64,000 bases of DNA from Budorcas taxicolor (GCF_023091745.1 NC_068935.1:17591775-17655774), one strand, 5' to 3'; shown: positions 34,029 to 46,499, counted from the stretch's first letter. Program-made: numbers and translations. The notes: generated by a model from the sequence alone, not told the origin.

Positions 34029-34899
34029 GTCTTCTTTTAGGGGGAATCAAGGCACTAAGACAGAGATAAGTTCATAGTATGTCCAACTGGAAACAGACTG
34101 GGATTCACAAAGAGAAACTGCTCAAAGGATTGATTTCTAAACAGAAAGCAGGAAAAAAAATGAAGTATTGTTGGTCAGGTCCTGTATATGATTGCTAGGT
34201 AAGAGTAAAAGGAATTTTTAAAAAAGCTATATGCCTGTATGCACCCCATGCAAAGCAAGCTGCCTGTTTAAGACCATTCAGTCCAGGGGCCATTTGATCT
34301 TCAAGGACCATGGGTTTAAAAAGAGATGCTTTTCTGATGTCTCTGCTTCAGCCACCCTTCAACTAGTGGGCCAGCCACTGCAAGGTTGTAGCCTTCTGTA
34401 TGTTGGAGTCAAGGTGGTACCAAACCATATCCAGGGTCTCAAACAGAACCTTGCTTCGCAGCCTCTACATACCTCTTAGAGACATTCCACGTGACCCTGA
34501 CCTCTGCATCCCTCCTAATCACCTTGCCTCAATGTCCTCACTTCAGAGGGACTCAGGGAAGAACTGTTCAAGTGAATTGGTATGACTAATGCTAGGAGGA
34601 CACAGCTAGGAAATTCTCAAGCACTACCAACCTAATGACAGAACTGTTAAGCTAAAAAACCTCTCTGATCTGTTAAAACATGACCATAATATCTAGGGTT
34701 TTTTGGGGGTGGGGAGTGGGAGGAAGAAGCCTCTTCACTGTAGCATGTATACAGTCATAGAAACTTTTACTTTCAACAGCTTTATAAGCCAGTAGATTCA
34801 AATGGTTAAGCAGCAGGACTAGAATAATAAAGTTTGACCTTGTTCTATGTCATAACACACGCCTCTTGTCACATGGGCGGTATCCCTGAGCTGCCTCCA
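34029..34899. other. Unassigned intergenic interval
   Basis: No gene or familiar repeat recognised. Confidence 0.45.
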
Positions 34900-35800
34900 T
34901 TTTCTCACCCCTCCCTTTCCTTTCCATTCCTGGAACCTTCTAGAGTCCAGCACTTTTGGCCAAAACTACTCTCTGTAAGTAAGTTCACCAACACCCTCAG
35001 GGCCGAATTTAAGGGTCTCTGCTCAGTTTGCATCTTTGACCTCAAGGGTGAATTTGATACCATCAACCGCCCACTTCTTCCTGTCCTACCCTTGGCTCTG
35101 GTGGTATTGTGTTCTCAAGTTTCTCTTCTTATCTCTCTGATGCATCATTCTCTGTCTCTTTTGCTGGCTCCTGTTCTTTCCTCCTCCCATTAGCTGTTGG
35201 AATTCCCAAAGACTCAGCCCTCAGCCATTCTCTTAACATCTATTTCCTTGGAAAGTGTCTCCTTACATGGTCTCACCGACCACATGGTATTTATTTAGCC
35301 AAATCTGAATCTCTAGCTCTGATTCTTTCTTGGTAACATTTTTTAGATCCATCCGCTCCTTCCTTTCTGGTTTTATCACCACAAGCTTAATCCAAGCTCT
35401 CATTACCTCAGGTCAAATATGCAAACTGAGAGTCTTATGTCAGATCACCCTGCCTACAACCCAGTCCACCTTGCTATGACTGAAATAATTCTCCGCCAAC
35501 ACCACTTCCATCCATTCACCCCTGTGTTCAGAAACCCAAAATTGTTCTCCACTGCTTGTTTAATGGAGTCCAGTCTTCTTTGATGGGTCTGAAGTCCTCA
35601 TCACCAATAGACACCACCTTTGTACTTGCAAAATAGCATATTCCTGGTGTTCCTCTCCAATACTCTGGGTCTTTCATCTTCCTCAAAATACACTGACAAA
35701 AGGGAGTCTTGCTTGATACCCCTATTTGTGCTCTCAGAGTCCTTACAACACACCCTGCCTGAAAGTGCCCCAACTCAGACTACAGTATTCAATGCACAAA
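34900..35800 (+). mobile_element. L2 LINE ORF2 fragment, sense
   Basis: The order TTTGATACCATCAACC, CTTATCTCTCTGATGC, TTGGAATTCCCAAAGACTCA, CACCACTTCCATCC follows L2 reverse transcriptase sequence. A 119-codon frame at 34834-35193 covers a piece reading FDTI, a decayed RT motif. Old and broken. Confidence 0.6.
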
Positions 35801-36874
35801 ATTTGGAAAACACAGAAAAACACCAAGAAAAAGAATCCCCAAGAGCGCACAAATGTCGCACATGAACATACACACATACAGGCACACACCATACATACAT
35901 CATTATTTTGTAGCCTTTTTCACTTAACAAGATACTGGGGATTTTTCTTCATGTCAATAACTAATTTTTATAACATCATTTTATTATCTACACAGTATTC
36001 TGGACTATGGACCTTCTATGATGTATTTAAATGAGCTCTTATTGTAAGATTTCTGGTTAATTTCCAGGTTCTTGCTATTAAAGATAATGTTTTCATGAAT
36101 ACATACAAGGCTAATTATAATTCCTTTAAAGGAAATAATTACCAGAGAGAAAGCAAGTTACACATTTACAGAAGACTGGCATAGGGAGCAAGAGATGTAT
36201 AGAAGGGGGTGGAAACAGGAATGGAGACTAGTCATAAAATTTAAAAAGGCCCAACCCTCCGAAAAAAACAACAGGTGTGTGTGGGGGAGACTCTGGCTTT
36301 CTTTTCACTCAAGGGGCTGGCTGCTGGACAGCCCTACAACCCCAGCCCTGAATGGCTGAGATGCCAACCCCCTCCAACCCCCTACATTTAATGAAATTGT
36401 GAATCCAGCAGACAAGGATTGAATCTCATTCCTCCCTAGCTTTCCATCCCCTCTACACTTGTTCCATACCTGTCACATAATCATCTGTTTATCCATTGTC
36501 CAGAATTCACTTATTTCCTGACTGGTAATCAAGTGTGTTGACAAAGGGAAGGAATTTATAATCATGTGTTTAGACTTTCAAAAATGTCTTGGAAAAGGTT
36601 CTGTTCCATGCCAGGGTTGTTTTAAAAGTACAATTGAGGCGCCATGGGCTAGGAAACGCTTTCACCATTCCTTGAAACTGTGAATGTTTCCTGCCAATAG
36701 CGCAGCTCCATGGAAGTTGGTTGAATTGAACTGAGTTGAGTTTGGCTAGTTGCCAAAGGACGGGCACAGATGGTAAGCACTGTTGGAGTCCAGGAGGCTG
36801 GCAAAGCTACAATGGGCTCCAAGGGAGGGGAGGAAAGAAGGCTTCATGAAGCACCAACTACAGACCGAGAAAGA
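35801..36874. other. Intergenic interval with an L1-like patch
   Basis: 35890-36115 has the look of an old antisense LINE (CACTTAACAAGATACTGG, AATTTCCAGGTTCTTGC). The remainder is unassigned. Confidence 0.4.
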
Positions 36875-36990
36875 ATCATTCATTCATTCATTTCTTCAAT
36901 GAATACTTGTTGCATGTTACACTGTTCAAGGCACTGTGCTGGATCCTAGAGACACCTCAGCAAACAAGTCACACCCGTGAGCTGGCTGTG
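36875..36990 (-). mobile_element. L2 LINE 3' end, antisense
   Basis: ATTCATTCATTCATTTCTTC, GAATACTTGTTGCATGTTAC and AGGCACTGTGCTGGATCC are the reversed L2 3' end. Confidence 0.7.
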
Positions 36991-37425
36991 GCTTTGACGG
37001 TTCACAGACACTTCTTTGTGAACTGGGCCAAATCAGGGAGTGCCAGGATCTGGAATGGGATGAGAGGTGGGCATGCAGGATAGCCAGAATTCTGATTGGG
37101 AGAGAATTTTGAGTCTGGACCTAAGCATTAGAGTCCAAAGACTTGTTTAAAAAAAGGAAGATTCCCCTTAATTCAAAAGAGGGAGGAGAATAAATGAGAC
37201 AGTTCCTGGATCGCACTGGGATTTCTCAGTTGCTTCATGGGATTGTGTGCAGTATTGGGGGTAGAGGGATTGTGCTTTGATAAAATCAATATTTATGGGT
37301 TCAAATGAACCTCAGGGGCTTCATGTGCCTACTTTGGAGATTTCTTGGAGATGGGCTTGTGCTGAGGTTACCCTATATCCAGGCCACATATGGGAGCATG
37401 ATCAGGGAGCCCCTGATCTCATTTA
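36991..37425. other. Unassigned intergenic interval
   Basis: No gene or familiar repeat recognised. Confidence 0.45.
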
Positions 37426-37435
37426 TCAAATGCCT

Positions 37436-37776
37436 GTTGATGTTGTTCAGTCACTCAGTTGTGTTTGGCTCTTTGAGACCCCATGGACTACAGCACGCCA
37501 TGCTTCCCTGTCCTTCACCATCTTCCAGAGTTTGCTCAAATTCATGTCCATTGAGTCAGTGATGCCATCCAACCATCTCATCCTCTGTCGCCCCCTTCTC
37601 CTGCCCTCAATCTTTCCCAGCATCAGGGTCTTTTTCAATGAGTCGGCTCTTTGCATCAGGAGGCCAAAGTATTGGAGCTTCAACTTCAGCATCAATCCTG
37701 CCAATGAATATTCAAGGTTGACTTATTTTAGGATTGACTGGTTTGATCTCCTTGCAGTCCAAGGGACTCTCAAGTC
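37436..37776 (-). mobile_element. BovB 3'-end insertion with exact 10-bp target-site duplication
   Basis: About 340 bases of BovB 3' end, antisense (TTCAGTCACTCAGTTGTG to CTTGCAGTCCAAGGGACTCT). TCAAATGCCT occurs at 37426-37435 and 37777-37786. Confidence 0.95.
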
Positions 37777-37845
37777 TCAAATGCCTAGCATGTGCTATTA
37801 ATTAACCTCACAACAACCCTATGAGGAGGGTAGGGTTGTTATTAA
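37777..37845 (-). mobile_element. MIR-like fragment, antisense
   Basis: CATGTGCTATTAATTAACC and CAACAACCCTATGAGGAGGG resemble reversed MIR. Confidence 0.5.
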
Positions 37846-37904
37846 AAATATTTAACAGCACTATGTCTTGGGTACTGATGGATAAGTAAACAATCAGAAT
37901 GGTT

Positions 37905-38004
37905 TCATCGCTAAGTTGTGTCTGACTCTTGTGACCCCATGGACTATAGCCTGCCAGGCTCCTCTCTCCTTGGGATTCTCCAGGCAAGAATACTGGAGTA
38001 GGTT
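37905..38004 (-). mobile_element. Bov-tA SINE fragment, antisense
   Basis: TGTGTCTGACTCTTGTGACC, GGACTATAGCCTGCCAGG, CAAGAATACTGGAGTAGG; the tRNA-like head is missing. Confidence 0.9.
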
Positions 38005-38462
38005 TTAGATGCTGACTATAAACAACCAATATAGCCTCACAGAGCCACATCATGGGGCAGAGAAGTAGAAGAGAGGCACAGACTACAGAGCTTCCTAGTT
38101 CCCAGAAGACGAAACGAAGATCTCATCTCCTTGGGGTTCACAGCTGTCCTGAGTCATTTTGAATCTCTTTCCTCCCTGCTGGTGCCTCCACTGCTCCCTG
38201 TGTTCACAGCAAGTACGTGAAATATCCCTCGCCTACTGACTCCTCTAAAGCAATGATATCTACTGCAGCTGCCCCTCTCTCCCAGCAGTTTTCTAAGGAT
38301 GCCACTTGCTGGCTCAAAATTCTTGAATGGGCCGCATTGGCTTGACAAATTATCACCTTAGTGTGGCCATCAAAACTCTCTGTGCTCTGGCTTGAAGATG
38401 CCTTCCAGTCATATTTGTAGCAATAACTACCCAACATGTCTCCAATACCAGAAATCTCTTCT
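38005..38462. other. Unassigned intergenic interval
   Basis: 38280-38400 resembles sense L2 (CTTGCTGGCTCAAAATTC, TGGCCATCAAAACTCTC). No gene. Confidence 0.4.
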
Positions 38463-38625
38463 CTTTTTTTTATAACTTATTTTGATTGAGATGTAGTTAG
38501 TATATAACACTGTGTAAGTCTAAGGTGTCAAATATGTTTATCTGGTACATTTGTATTGCAAAATGATTACTACTGTAACATGAGCTAAATCTTCCTCTAT
38601 CACCTGACATAATGATCATTTCTTT
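38463..38625 (-). mobile_element. L1 LINE 3' end, antisense
   Basis: TTTTTTTTATAACTTATTTTG, GATGTAGTTAGTATATAACA and GTACATTTGTATTGCAAAAT; a T-run start and L1 3' order. Confidence 0.7.
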
Positions 38626-39145
38626 TCGGTGGGGAGAGCTTTTAAGACACGTTTTCAACTAGATAACATCTCTCCGTCCTTAGCAACTCCACAGCATAGG
38701 ATACCAGTAATATGTGTGCTTGTCAGATGGTCCCAACAATCCTTTTGAGGGCAAGGGCTGTGTTCTTTCTCTTCGTATTCTTTGTCTAGCCTGGAACAGT
38801 GTCTGGCATACAGTAGGTGATCAGGAAATATTTACCTGGGTCTGAGGTCTGCCTTCCTCCAATGAAGCCTTATAAGTTTGAAAGAAATTGGCTCCATTCA
38901 GGATATGGAACTTTGTGGATGCATTTTTTCCCCAAAAAAAGAGAATATTATGCAAATTTCAAACATACAGCTAAGTTGAAAGAATTTTCCAGCAGCATCT
39001 TGTAACTTATTAACCAGATCCTACCATAAAGTTTTCTGATACTGGCTTTATCCATCCCTTATCTATCCATCTGTCTGTCTATCCAGTGCCCTTTCTTTCT
39101 TAAGTTGCAGGTATCAGTACATTTTACTCCTAAACACTTTCCAGA

Positions 39146-39185
<40 letters not shown>

Positions 39186-39300
39186 CTCAGTCATGTCTGA
39201 CTCTTTGAGACACCCTGGACTGTAGCCTGCCAGGCTCCTTTGTCCATCAGATTTCCCATGCAATGGAGTGGGTAGCCATTTCCTACTCCAGGGGATAGGG
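39146..39300 (-). mobile_element. (GT)n plus Bov-A SINE 3' half, antisense
   Basis: 39146-39181 is a GT/GC microsatellite sitting at the SINE 3' end (GTGTGCTCAGTCATGTCTGA). The SINE continues to CTACTCCAGGGGAT and lacks the tRNA-like head. Confidence 0.92.
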
Positions 39301-39304
39301 TTCA

Positions 39305-40020
39305 ATATTTGCTTGTTATTCTTTTGTTTTACTTTTGAGGTAAAATATATCTACATTAATTGTACATTTGCTGAGTTTTGACAAATGTAACTGTGTAACT
39401 TAGCTCCCTACTAAGATGTAGAAGATTATTTCCACTCAAGATTAAGCTTCCTCTTGTCCCTTCCCTAGCAGTCCTCTCCCTTCACTCTTAGAGGTAACCA
39501 CTGCTTTGATTTTTTTTCCATCATTGATTAGTTTTACCTATTACAGAACTTCATATGAATGGAATCATATAGCATGAACTCTTTTGTATAAGACTTCTTT
39601 GAAAAGATACCTGCTAAGAAAAGACTTCTTTGACTCAGCTTGAGGTTTCTGAGAATCATCCAACCATGTATCTGTCATTTATTCCTTTTTATTGCTGAAT
39701 AGCACTCCATTGTGTGACAATACCACAGTTTGTGTATCAGTTATCCATTTATCCTTTCTCCTACTGATGGACACTTGAATTGTTTTCAGTTTCTGTCTAT
39801 TAAGAGTAAGGTGGCTATGAATATTCTCATACAAGTCTTTTTGTAAACATATATTTTCCTTTTTCTTGGGTAAGTACAGAGGGAGAAAAATGCTGGGTCA
39901 CAGGGAAGATGTGATTTAGTTTTATAAGAAACGGCCAGACCTTTTCCCAAGGTGGTTGTATTTTTTTACACTCCCACCAATAATGTATGAGGATTCCAAT
40001 TGTTTGTGGTTACTCTTCCA
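39305..40020 (-). mobile_element. Old L1 LINE, antisense
   Basis: TTGAGGTAAAATATATCTAC, GAATGGAATCATATAGCATG, CACTCCATTGTGTGACAATA and CCAAGGTGGTTGTA follow L1 reversed. Confidence 0.75.
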
Positions 40021-40204
40021 TCTCTTTGCTTCAATCCCATACTTAGCTTTGTCTTGTACCCATGACATGCATTTACTCTTAGAATAGGGCCAGGCCTGTT
40101 TGTGGTTTATTACTTAAAGTCTCCCCCCCGTCACCCATTTTGCTGACTACTAAATGTATATCCAGTCTCTAGATGGAGTTGCTAGAATGTGAGTCAACTC
40201 TGTG

Positions 40205-40433
40205 CGATAATAGCTTTTACTGAAAGTTTACATGTGCCCAGCACTGTGTTAAACACTTTATATGCATTATCTGACTTAATCCTTACAGGAACCCTGTGAG
40301 GGAGGTACAATATCATTCCCATTATACAGTTGAGGAAACTGAGGCCCAGAGAGGTTAACTTGCTCAGAGTCACAAGCTTGTAGGTGGCCACGACTTGAAC
40401 CTGGGTCTGTAATGCGCTGCATGCATGCCATGT
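40205..40433 (-). mobile_element. MIR SINE, antisense, split by a Bov-tA
   Basis: CTGACTTAATCCTTACAGG, GAGGAAACTGAGGCCCAGAG, GCTTGTAGGTGGCCACG follow MIR reversed; the last part (ACCACTGTGCTACAATGCTG) lies beyond the SINE at 40652-40671. Confidence 0.85.
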
Positions 40434-40639
40434 CACTTCAGTTGTGTCCAACTCTTTTCCACCTCATGGACTGTAGCCTGTCAGACTCCTCTGCACATAG
40501 GATTCTCCAGGCAAGAATACTGGAGTGGGTTGCCATTTCCTCCTCCGGGGGATCTCCCCAACCCAGGGATTGAAACTACATCTCCTGAGGCTCCTGTATT
40601 GCAGGCAAACTTTTTACCACTGAGCCACAGGGGAAGGCG
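40434..40639 (-). mobile_element. Bov-tA SINE, antisense, inside MIR
   Basis: CTTCAGTTGTGTCCAACTC through ACCACTGAGCCACAGGGG. Flanking GTAATGCGCT and GTAATGTACT are a probable target-site duplication. Confidence 0.93.
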
Positions 40640-40798
40640 CCCGTAATGTACTACCACTGTGCTACAATGCTGCTGTCTAATGTCCTTTGTCCAGAGGCTA
40701 ACAGGAAAAAAAAAGAACTTCTCTGTTCACTCCCAACCCCTTTATTTTTCAGCTGAGAACATGGAAGTCCAGAGAGGAGAAAGACTTGACTGAAGTCC

Positions 40799-40993
40799 CC
40801 AGGTGCCTCAGTGGTTAAGAATCCACCTGCTAGTGCAGGAGACACAAGAGACCAGGGTTCGATCTCTGGGTTGGGAATATCCCCTGGAGAAGGAAATGGC
40901 AACCTGCTCCAGTATTCTTGCCTGGAGAATTCCATAGACAGAGGAGCCTAGTGGGCTACAGTCTGTGGGGTCACAAAGAATCAGACATGATGG

Positions 40994-41031
<38 letters not shown>
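40799..41031 (+). mobile_element. Bov-tA SINE with (AC)n tail
   Basis: Head GGTGCCTCAGTGGTTAAG, body to GACATGATGGAGC, then about 17 AC units (40997-41031) replacing the usual tail. Confidence 0.94.
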
Positions 41032-41032
<1 letters not shown>

Positions 41033-41644
41033 CCATCAGAATCCTACCTCCTAGTCAGGAAATCTTTCCACTCCAGTACACAGCCTCCTTCAATGTTTGG
41101 GGCAATTCGGATTTTCTTTCTACCTTTTTAATGATGACAAGAATCTGAAAACCATTTTGAGATCTCTGAAAGAAGTGTGTGAATATAAGAGAATGGAGTA
41201 GGGTCGACCTTCCCTTTAGGGCCAAAACATAAGGTCACAAATTAAATTGTCAAATTTGTGTCATTCATGCCTAAACATTATCTTGAAAAATGTTTCTCCC
41301 GCCCACTCAGTCTTCTCTGGAAAAGGAAAGAAAACAAATGTGCAGACTTGAGGTATTCTGTGGGAAAGGAGTTGGAAAGGAAGAAGCCGGGGGCACTTTT
41401 CTCTTGGACTGCCACAGCGCCATCTGGTGGACGGCTTGGGTTTTTGTTTTTCTTCGTTTTTCTGTTCACAGGTTTATTGCCGGTTTCTGTGCCAGGCCCT
41501 GGGTTAGGAGTGGAGGATCCAGATGAGCCTCGCTTCCTCCCATAATGAAGCTAACGTTCTACGGTGTGGGGGTTACCCAAACCCTTACAACACTGTGTGG
41601 TAAAAGTCCTATTAGAGACAAATAAGGCAAACTTGCATTTTCGT
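41032..41644. other. Unassigned interval containing a CTCF-like motif
   Basis: No gene recognised. The motif is listed separately at 41415-41433. Confidence 0.45.
41415..41433 (-). promoter_or_regulatory. CTCF-like motif
   Basis: On the minus strand CGTCCACCAGATGGCGCTG matches the vertebrate CTCF consensus YGRCCASYAGRKGGCRSYR at 18 of 19 positions. It lies in non-repeat sequence between KCNE5 and ACSL4. Binding is not shown. Confidence 0.6.
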
Positions 41645-41830
41645 TCTGGGTTGGCCACCTACCAGCTCTGTTACCTTGAGCAAAGTCACTTAACTTCTCT
41701 GTGTCCCAGATTCGTTTTTTGTAAAATGGAGATAATAATAGAAGTGCTCACTGTAGGGTTTTGTGGCAGGATTGAATAAGACAATGCTGAGAAAGCACTG
41801 AGAATAGTGCTTTGAGCATATTAAATGTTT
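41645..41830 (+). mobile_element. MIR SINE, sense
   Basis: CAGCTCTGTTACCTTGAGC, AAAGTCACTTAACTTCTCTG, AAAATGGAGATAATAATAG follow MIR closely. Confidence 0.88.
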
Positions 41831-41851
41831 AAGAATGTCAGCCGTGGTTAT

Positions 41852-42043
41852 AGGCATGCTCAGTTGTGCAACCCCATGGACTGTAGACCGCCAAGCTCCT
41901 CTGTCCATGGGATTCTCCAGGCAAGAATACTGGAGTTGGTTGCCATGTCCTCCTCCAGGGGGGATCTTCCCAGATCAGGGATCAAACCCATGTCTCCTGC
42001 ACTGGCAGGCAGATTCTTTACCACTGATCCACCTGGGAAGCCC
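41852..42043 (-). mobile_element. Bov-tA SINE, antisense
   Basis: GCATGCTCAGTTGTGC through CACTGATCCACCTGGGAAGC. Confidence 0.93.
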
Positions 42044-42743
42044 TCAGACATGGTTACTTCATCATAAAAAGATAAGCATATGGTGCTGTGGGGCCCAGAG
42101 GAGGGGCATTTAGCTCATCCTCAGAGAGCTCATAGCAGCCGTCCCTGCGGATGTGACATTTGGGATGTCTTGAATAGGAAGTAGTCATTCAAACCCTTCC
42201 TCCACATGGAAAGCAATGTCTGCAACATGTGGGTAAGGAAAACAACAGCATTCACCTCCCCTCGCCCCTGCATCATGAAGGGCTGGCACAGCATCCTTGT
42301 CTCGGGTGTGCCAGGGGCTTCAGTGAGGGCCTCTGAGCTGGAAGATGCTGTGGGAACATTTAAGAATTATTGGGTTTGGGACCTAGACCAAGTGAGAAAT
42401 TGGTTCCCACAATGGATAAGCAAAGCTTGACTTGAAATTAGATACTAAAAGAAAAATCAAGACCAGTTGTGTCAACTGGTGTTTATTTTAATTCTGACTT
42501 TGGGGGAAATAGTGCTTCACTGGTTCTTTATTCACCCAACATAGGCATGCTGGAGCTTTGTAAGTTCCCACTGCCTCAAAACATGAACATTTCTGGGCCC
42601 CTCTGTTGCTCTCCAAATTGTGCCTGGCCCACATCATGACCACATCTGATTCTATTCATATTCTTTTCCCTGCAAACTCTTAAGCCTTCTATGTTGTCCC
42701 AATTTTACTCATCCTTCATGGTCTAGACTTTCTCATTTGTTCA
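42044..42743. other. Unassigned interval, L2-like at the end
   Basis: No gene recognised. The end near 42730-42743 is the start of an antisense L2 interrupted by an L1. Confidence 0.45.
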
Positions 42744-42756
42744 TGAAATATTTTCT

Positions 42757-43562
42757 TTTTTATATTGAGGTATAATTGACATATAACATTTATTAGTTAT
42801 AAGTGTACAACATAATGCTTCAATATTTGACTATACCGTAACATGATCACCACAATAAGGTGAATGAACATCCGTCACCACACACAGTTACAAATTTTTT
42901 TCTTGTGATGAGAGTAATATCTACTTCCTTAGCAACTTATGAATATGCAGTACAGTATTATTAACTATACTCACCAGGCTGTACATTACATCCCCAGGAC
43001 ATATTTATTTTATACCTGGAAATTTGTAACTTTGACCCTCTTCACCGCTTTCTCCCACATACCTCCCAACAACCACCAATGTTTTTTGTATCTATGAACT
43101 TGTTTTTCTCTTTTTTTAGATTTCACACATAAATGAGATCATGCAGTATTTCTTTTTCTCTGACTTATTTGATTTATTCCATTGTACATATACACCACAT
43201 TTTCTTTTTTCATTCATCCATCAGAGGACACTTAGTTTGTTTCCATATCTTGGGTGTAAATAATACTGCAGTGAACATGGGGATGCATATATCTTTTCAA
43301 GTTAGTATTTTCATTTTCTCCAGATAAACACCCAGAAGTGGAATTGCTCAATCATATGATAGGAACCTCGATATTATTTTTAATTGTTTGAGGAACCTCC
43401 ATACTATTTTCCATAGTGGCTGCACCAATTTACATTCCTACCAACAGTGCACGAGGGTTCCCTTTTCTCCACATCCTCACCAACACTTGTTATTTCTTGT
43501 CTTCCTGGTAATAGCCATCCTAACAGGTGTGAGGTTGTAGCTCACTGCGATTTTGACTTGCC
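42757..43562 (-). mobile_element. L1 LINE 3' part, antisense, exact 13-bp target-site duplication
   Basis: TATTGAGGTATAATTGACAT, ATTAACTATACTCACCAGGC, CACTTAGTTTGTTTCCATAT and CATAGTGGCTGCACCAATTT follow L1 reversed. TGAAATATTTTCT occurs at 42744-42756 and 43563-43575. The insertion splits an older L2 whose 3' end continues at 43576. Confidence 0.93.
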
Positions 43563-43690
43563 TGAAATATTTTCTGAGAATGTACTATGTGCCAGGCACA
43601 GCGGCAGACACTAGAGATATAGCAGTGAACAAGACAGACACAGTCTGTCTACCTTCCCAGAGCCAACAGTCTGCCTGGAACTATGACATG
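43563..43690 (-). mobile_element. L2 LINE 3' end, antisense
   Basis: GTACTATGTGCCAGGCAC, GATATAGCAGTGAACAAGAC and AGCCAACAGTCTGCCTGG are the reversed L2 3' end, joined across the L1 to 42735-42756. Confidence 0.7.
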
Positions 43691-44714
43691 AAAACAAAGC
43701 ATTGTGACCATGAGTCACCAGAGTTTTCTCAGAGGAGGGATCTGTCTAAAACAGTGCTTTCCAATTGTTTTCTTCACATAGCACACATAGATAACATATA
43801 TGACCCCTAGGATAAATGGGTAAGAAAGTAGCCTGCCAGGGAGCTCTGGCCACTCCAGGGGCAGAGGGCACCAATATCTCAGGCATACCTAGCATCTCTG
43901 GTTGAGAATCTCAAGTTATAACCCATGGCATTGTTGTTGCTCTCATCTCACCTCATCCTTGTAGGCTGATGGGCACAGAAGGGATGCTGCTGCAGATGAA
44001 TACGCAGTCTTTGTTATTAACTAGAAGTTGGCAAGAGTCACTTTTGCCTCTTCAGCATTAGGTTTTAGACTGGAGCCTCCAAGGAAGGCTTCCTGGACAA
44101 CTGAAGCCTAAAAGGATTCTCTGCTTCTTCCAAATTCCTCCATACTGACTGTCTTCAGTTCACAGTTCAACTTCTAATTCACCCGCATAGTCTGCTATTG
44201 CATGCTGACGGCACAAGAACATCGTCTCCCCTAGAGCATCAAGCAGTGCTATACAAGAGAGGGCTCCGAAATACTTCTTCAGCGCCATGTTTCAAGACCA
44301 GAGAAATCTTATTGGAACTTAAGACGGTCTTAAAATACAAATAGCTTTGTTATCTAAGAATCATTCAGTGCCGAAGCCATCTTTTAAAACTTGAGAAAGT
44401 CCCAAAGCTGTAAGAGAATGAAGTAATTGGCCTTCTTCCTAGAAACAGGATGCTGAAGCCCCACAGCTCCAGGCCAGTTTGGAGTTTTTCTTCTCAGAAC
44501 ACAACCAAAGGTCAACCAAGATATCCCACAACCCCAGGAGATAGGGTCGAGGGAGCTATTGTTTATATCATAAGCAAAAGGGAAGAATTCACAAGCAAAG
44601 AGAGCCCAAGGGGTGTCTTGCTGAGAAAACAAAGACTCCTGCTGAAATGAAACAGAAGAGTCTGCATCCTTTCCTTCCCTTGGACTCCCTGAGAAAAGTT
44701 AATTCTCTCACCAT
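43691..44714. other. Unassigned intergenic interval
   Basis: No gene or confident repeat call. Confidence 0.45.
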
Positions 44715-46475
44715 CACTGCAAAGAAATCGAGGAAAACAACAGAATGGGAAAGACTAGAGATCTCTTCAAGAAAATTAGAGATATCAAGGGAACATTTCA
44801 TGCAAACATGGGCTCAATAAAGGACAGAAATGGTATGGACCTAACAGAAGCAGAAGATATTAAGAAGAGATGGCAAGAATACACAGAAGAACTGTACAAA
44901 AAGGATCTTCACGACCCGGATAATCACGATGGTGTGATCACTCATCTAGAACCAGACATCTTGGAATGTGAAGTCAAGTGGGCCTTAGAAAGCATCACTA
45001 CGAACGAAGCTAGGGGAGGTGATGGAATTCCAGTAGAACTATTTCAAATCCTGAAAGATGATGCTGTGAAAGTGCTGCACTCAATATGCCAGCACATTTG
45101 GAAAACTCAGCAGTGGCCACAGGACTGGAAAAGGTCAGTTTTCATTCCAGTCCCAAAGAAAGGCAATGCCAAAGAATGCTCAAACTACGGCACAATTGCA
45201 CTCATCTCACACGCTAGTAAAGTAATGCTCAAAATTCTCCAAGCCAGGCTTCAGCAATACGTGAACCGTGAACTTCCTGATGTTCAAACTGGTTTTAGAA
45301 AAGGCAGAGGAACCAGAGATTAAATTGCCAACATCCGCTGGATCATGGAAAAACCAAGAGAGTTCCAGAAAAACATCTATTTCTGCTTTATTGACTATGC
45401 CAAAGCCTTTGACTGTGTGGATCACAATCAACTGTGGAAAATTCTGAAAGAGATAGGAATACCAGATCACCTGACCTGCCTCTTGAGAAATCTGTATGCA
45501 GGTCAGGAAGCAACAGTTAGAACTGGACATGGAACAACAGACTGGTTCCAAATAGGAAAAGGAGTACATCAAGGCTGTCTATTGTCACCCTGCTTATTTA
45601 ACTTCTATGCAGAGTACATCATGAGAAACACTGGACTGGAAGAAACACAAGCTGGAATCAAGATTGCTGGGAGAAATATCAATAACTTCAGATATGCAGA
45701 TGACACCACCCTTATGGCAGAAAGTGAAGAGAAACTAAAAAGCCTCTTGATGAAAGTGAAAGAGGAGAGTGAAAAAGTTGGCCTAAAGCTCAACATTCAG
45801 AAAACGAAGATCATGGCATCCGGTCCCATCACTTCATGGGAAATAGATGGAGAAACAGTGGAAACAGTGTCAGACTTTATTTTTGGGGGCTCCAAAATCA
45901 CTGCAGATGGTGACTGCAGCCATGAAATTAAAAGACGCTTACTCCTTGGAAGAAAAGTTATGAGCAACCTAGATAGAATATTCAAAAGCAGAGACATTAC
46001 TTCGCCGACTAAGGTCCTTCTAGTCAAGGCTATGGTTTTTCCTGTAGTCATGTATGGATGTGAGTGTTGGACTGTGAAGAAGGCTGAGTGCCAAAGAATT
46101 GATGCTTTTGAACTGTGGTGTTGGAGAAGACTCCTGAGAACCCTTTGGACTGCAAGGAGATCCAACCAGTCCATTCTGAAGGAGATCAGCCCTGGGATTT
46201 CTTTGGAAGGAATAACGCTAAAGCTGAAACTCCAGTACTTTGGCCACCTCATGCGAAGAGTTGACTCATTGGAAAAGACTTTGATGCTCGGAGGGGTTGG
46301 GGGCAGGAGAAGAAGGGGACAACAGAGGATGAGATGGCTGGATGGCATCACTGACTCGATGGACGCGTGTCTGAGTGAACTCCGGGAGTTGGTGATGGAC
46401 AGTGAGGCCTGGCGTGCTGCGATTCATGGGGTCGCAAAGAGTCGGACACGACTGAGCGACTGAACTGAACTGAAG
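44715..46475 (+). mobile_element. BovB LINE, 5'-truncated, near-intact RT frame
   Basis: Sense BovB starting at CACTGCAAAGAAATCGAGG in the linker and running to CTGAGCGACTGAACTGAAC. It is truncated at almost the same point as the copy at 12534-14294 and is very similar to it. Target-site duplication not found. Confidence 0.95.
44745..46463 (+). pseudogene. BovB ORF2 fragment with a single internal stop
   Basis: One continuous frame of 572 codons covers the end of the linker, the reverse transcriptase and the C-terminal segment of the BovB polyprotein. It is broken only by TAA at 45321-45323, where related copies have CAA (Gln) in the RGTRDQ motif, so a single C-to-T change closed it. After the stop an in-frame Met occurs at 45345. 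RT motifs are otherwise present: PVPKKGNAKECSNY, FIDYAKAFDCVDH, GVHQGCLLSP and YADD at residues 117-120 counted from 45345. The N-terminal endonuclease and the 5' promoter are absent, so it is a dead copy, but it decayed little. Confidence 0.88.
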
Positions 46476-46499
46476 AGACTAGTTGGGAGGTTAGTATAG

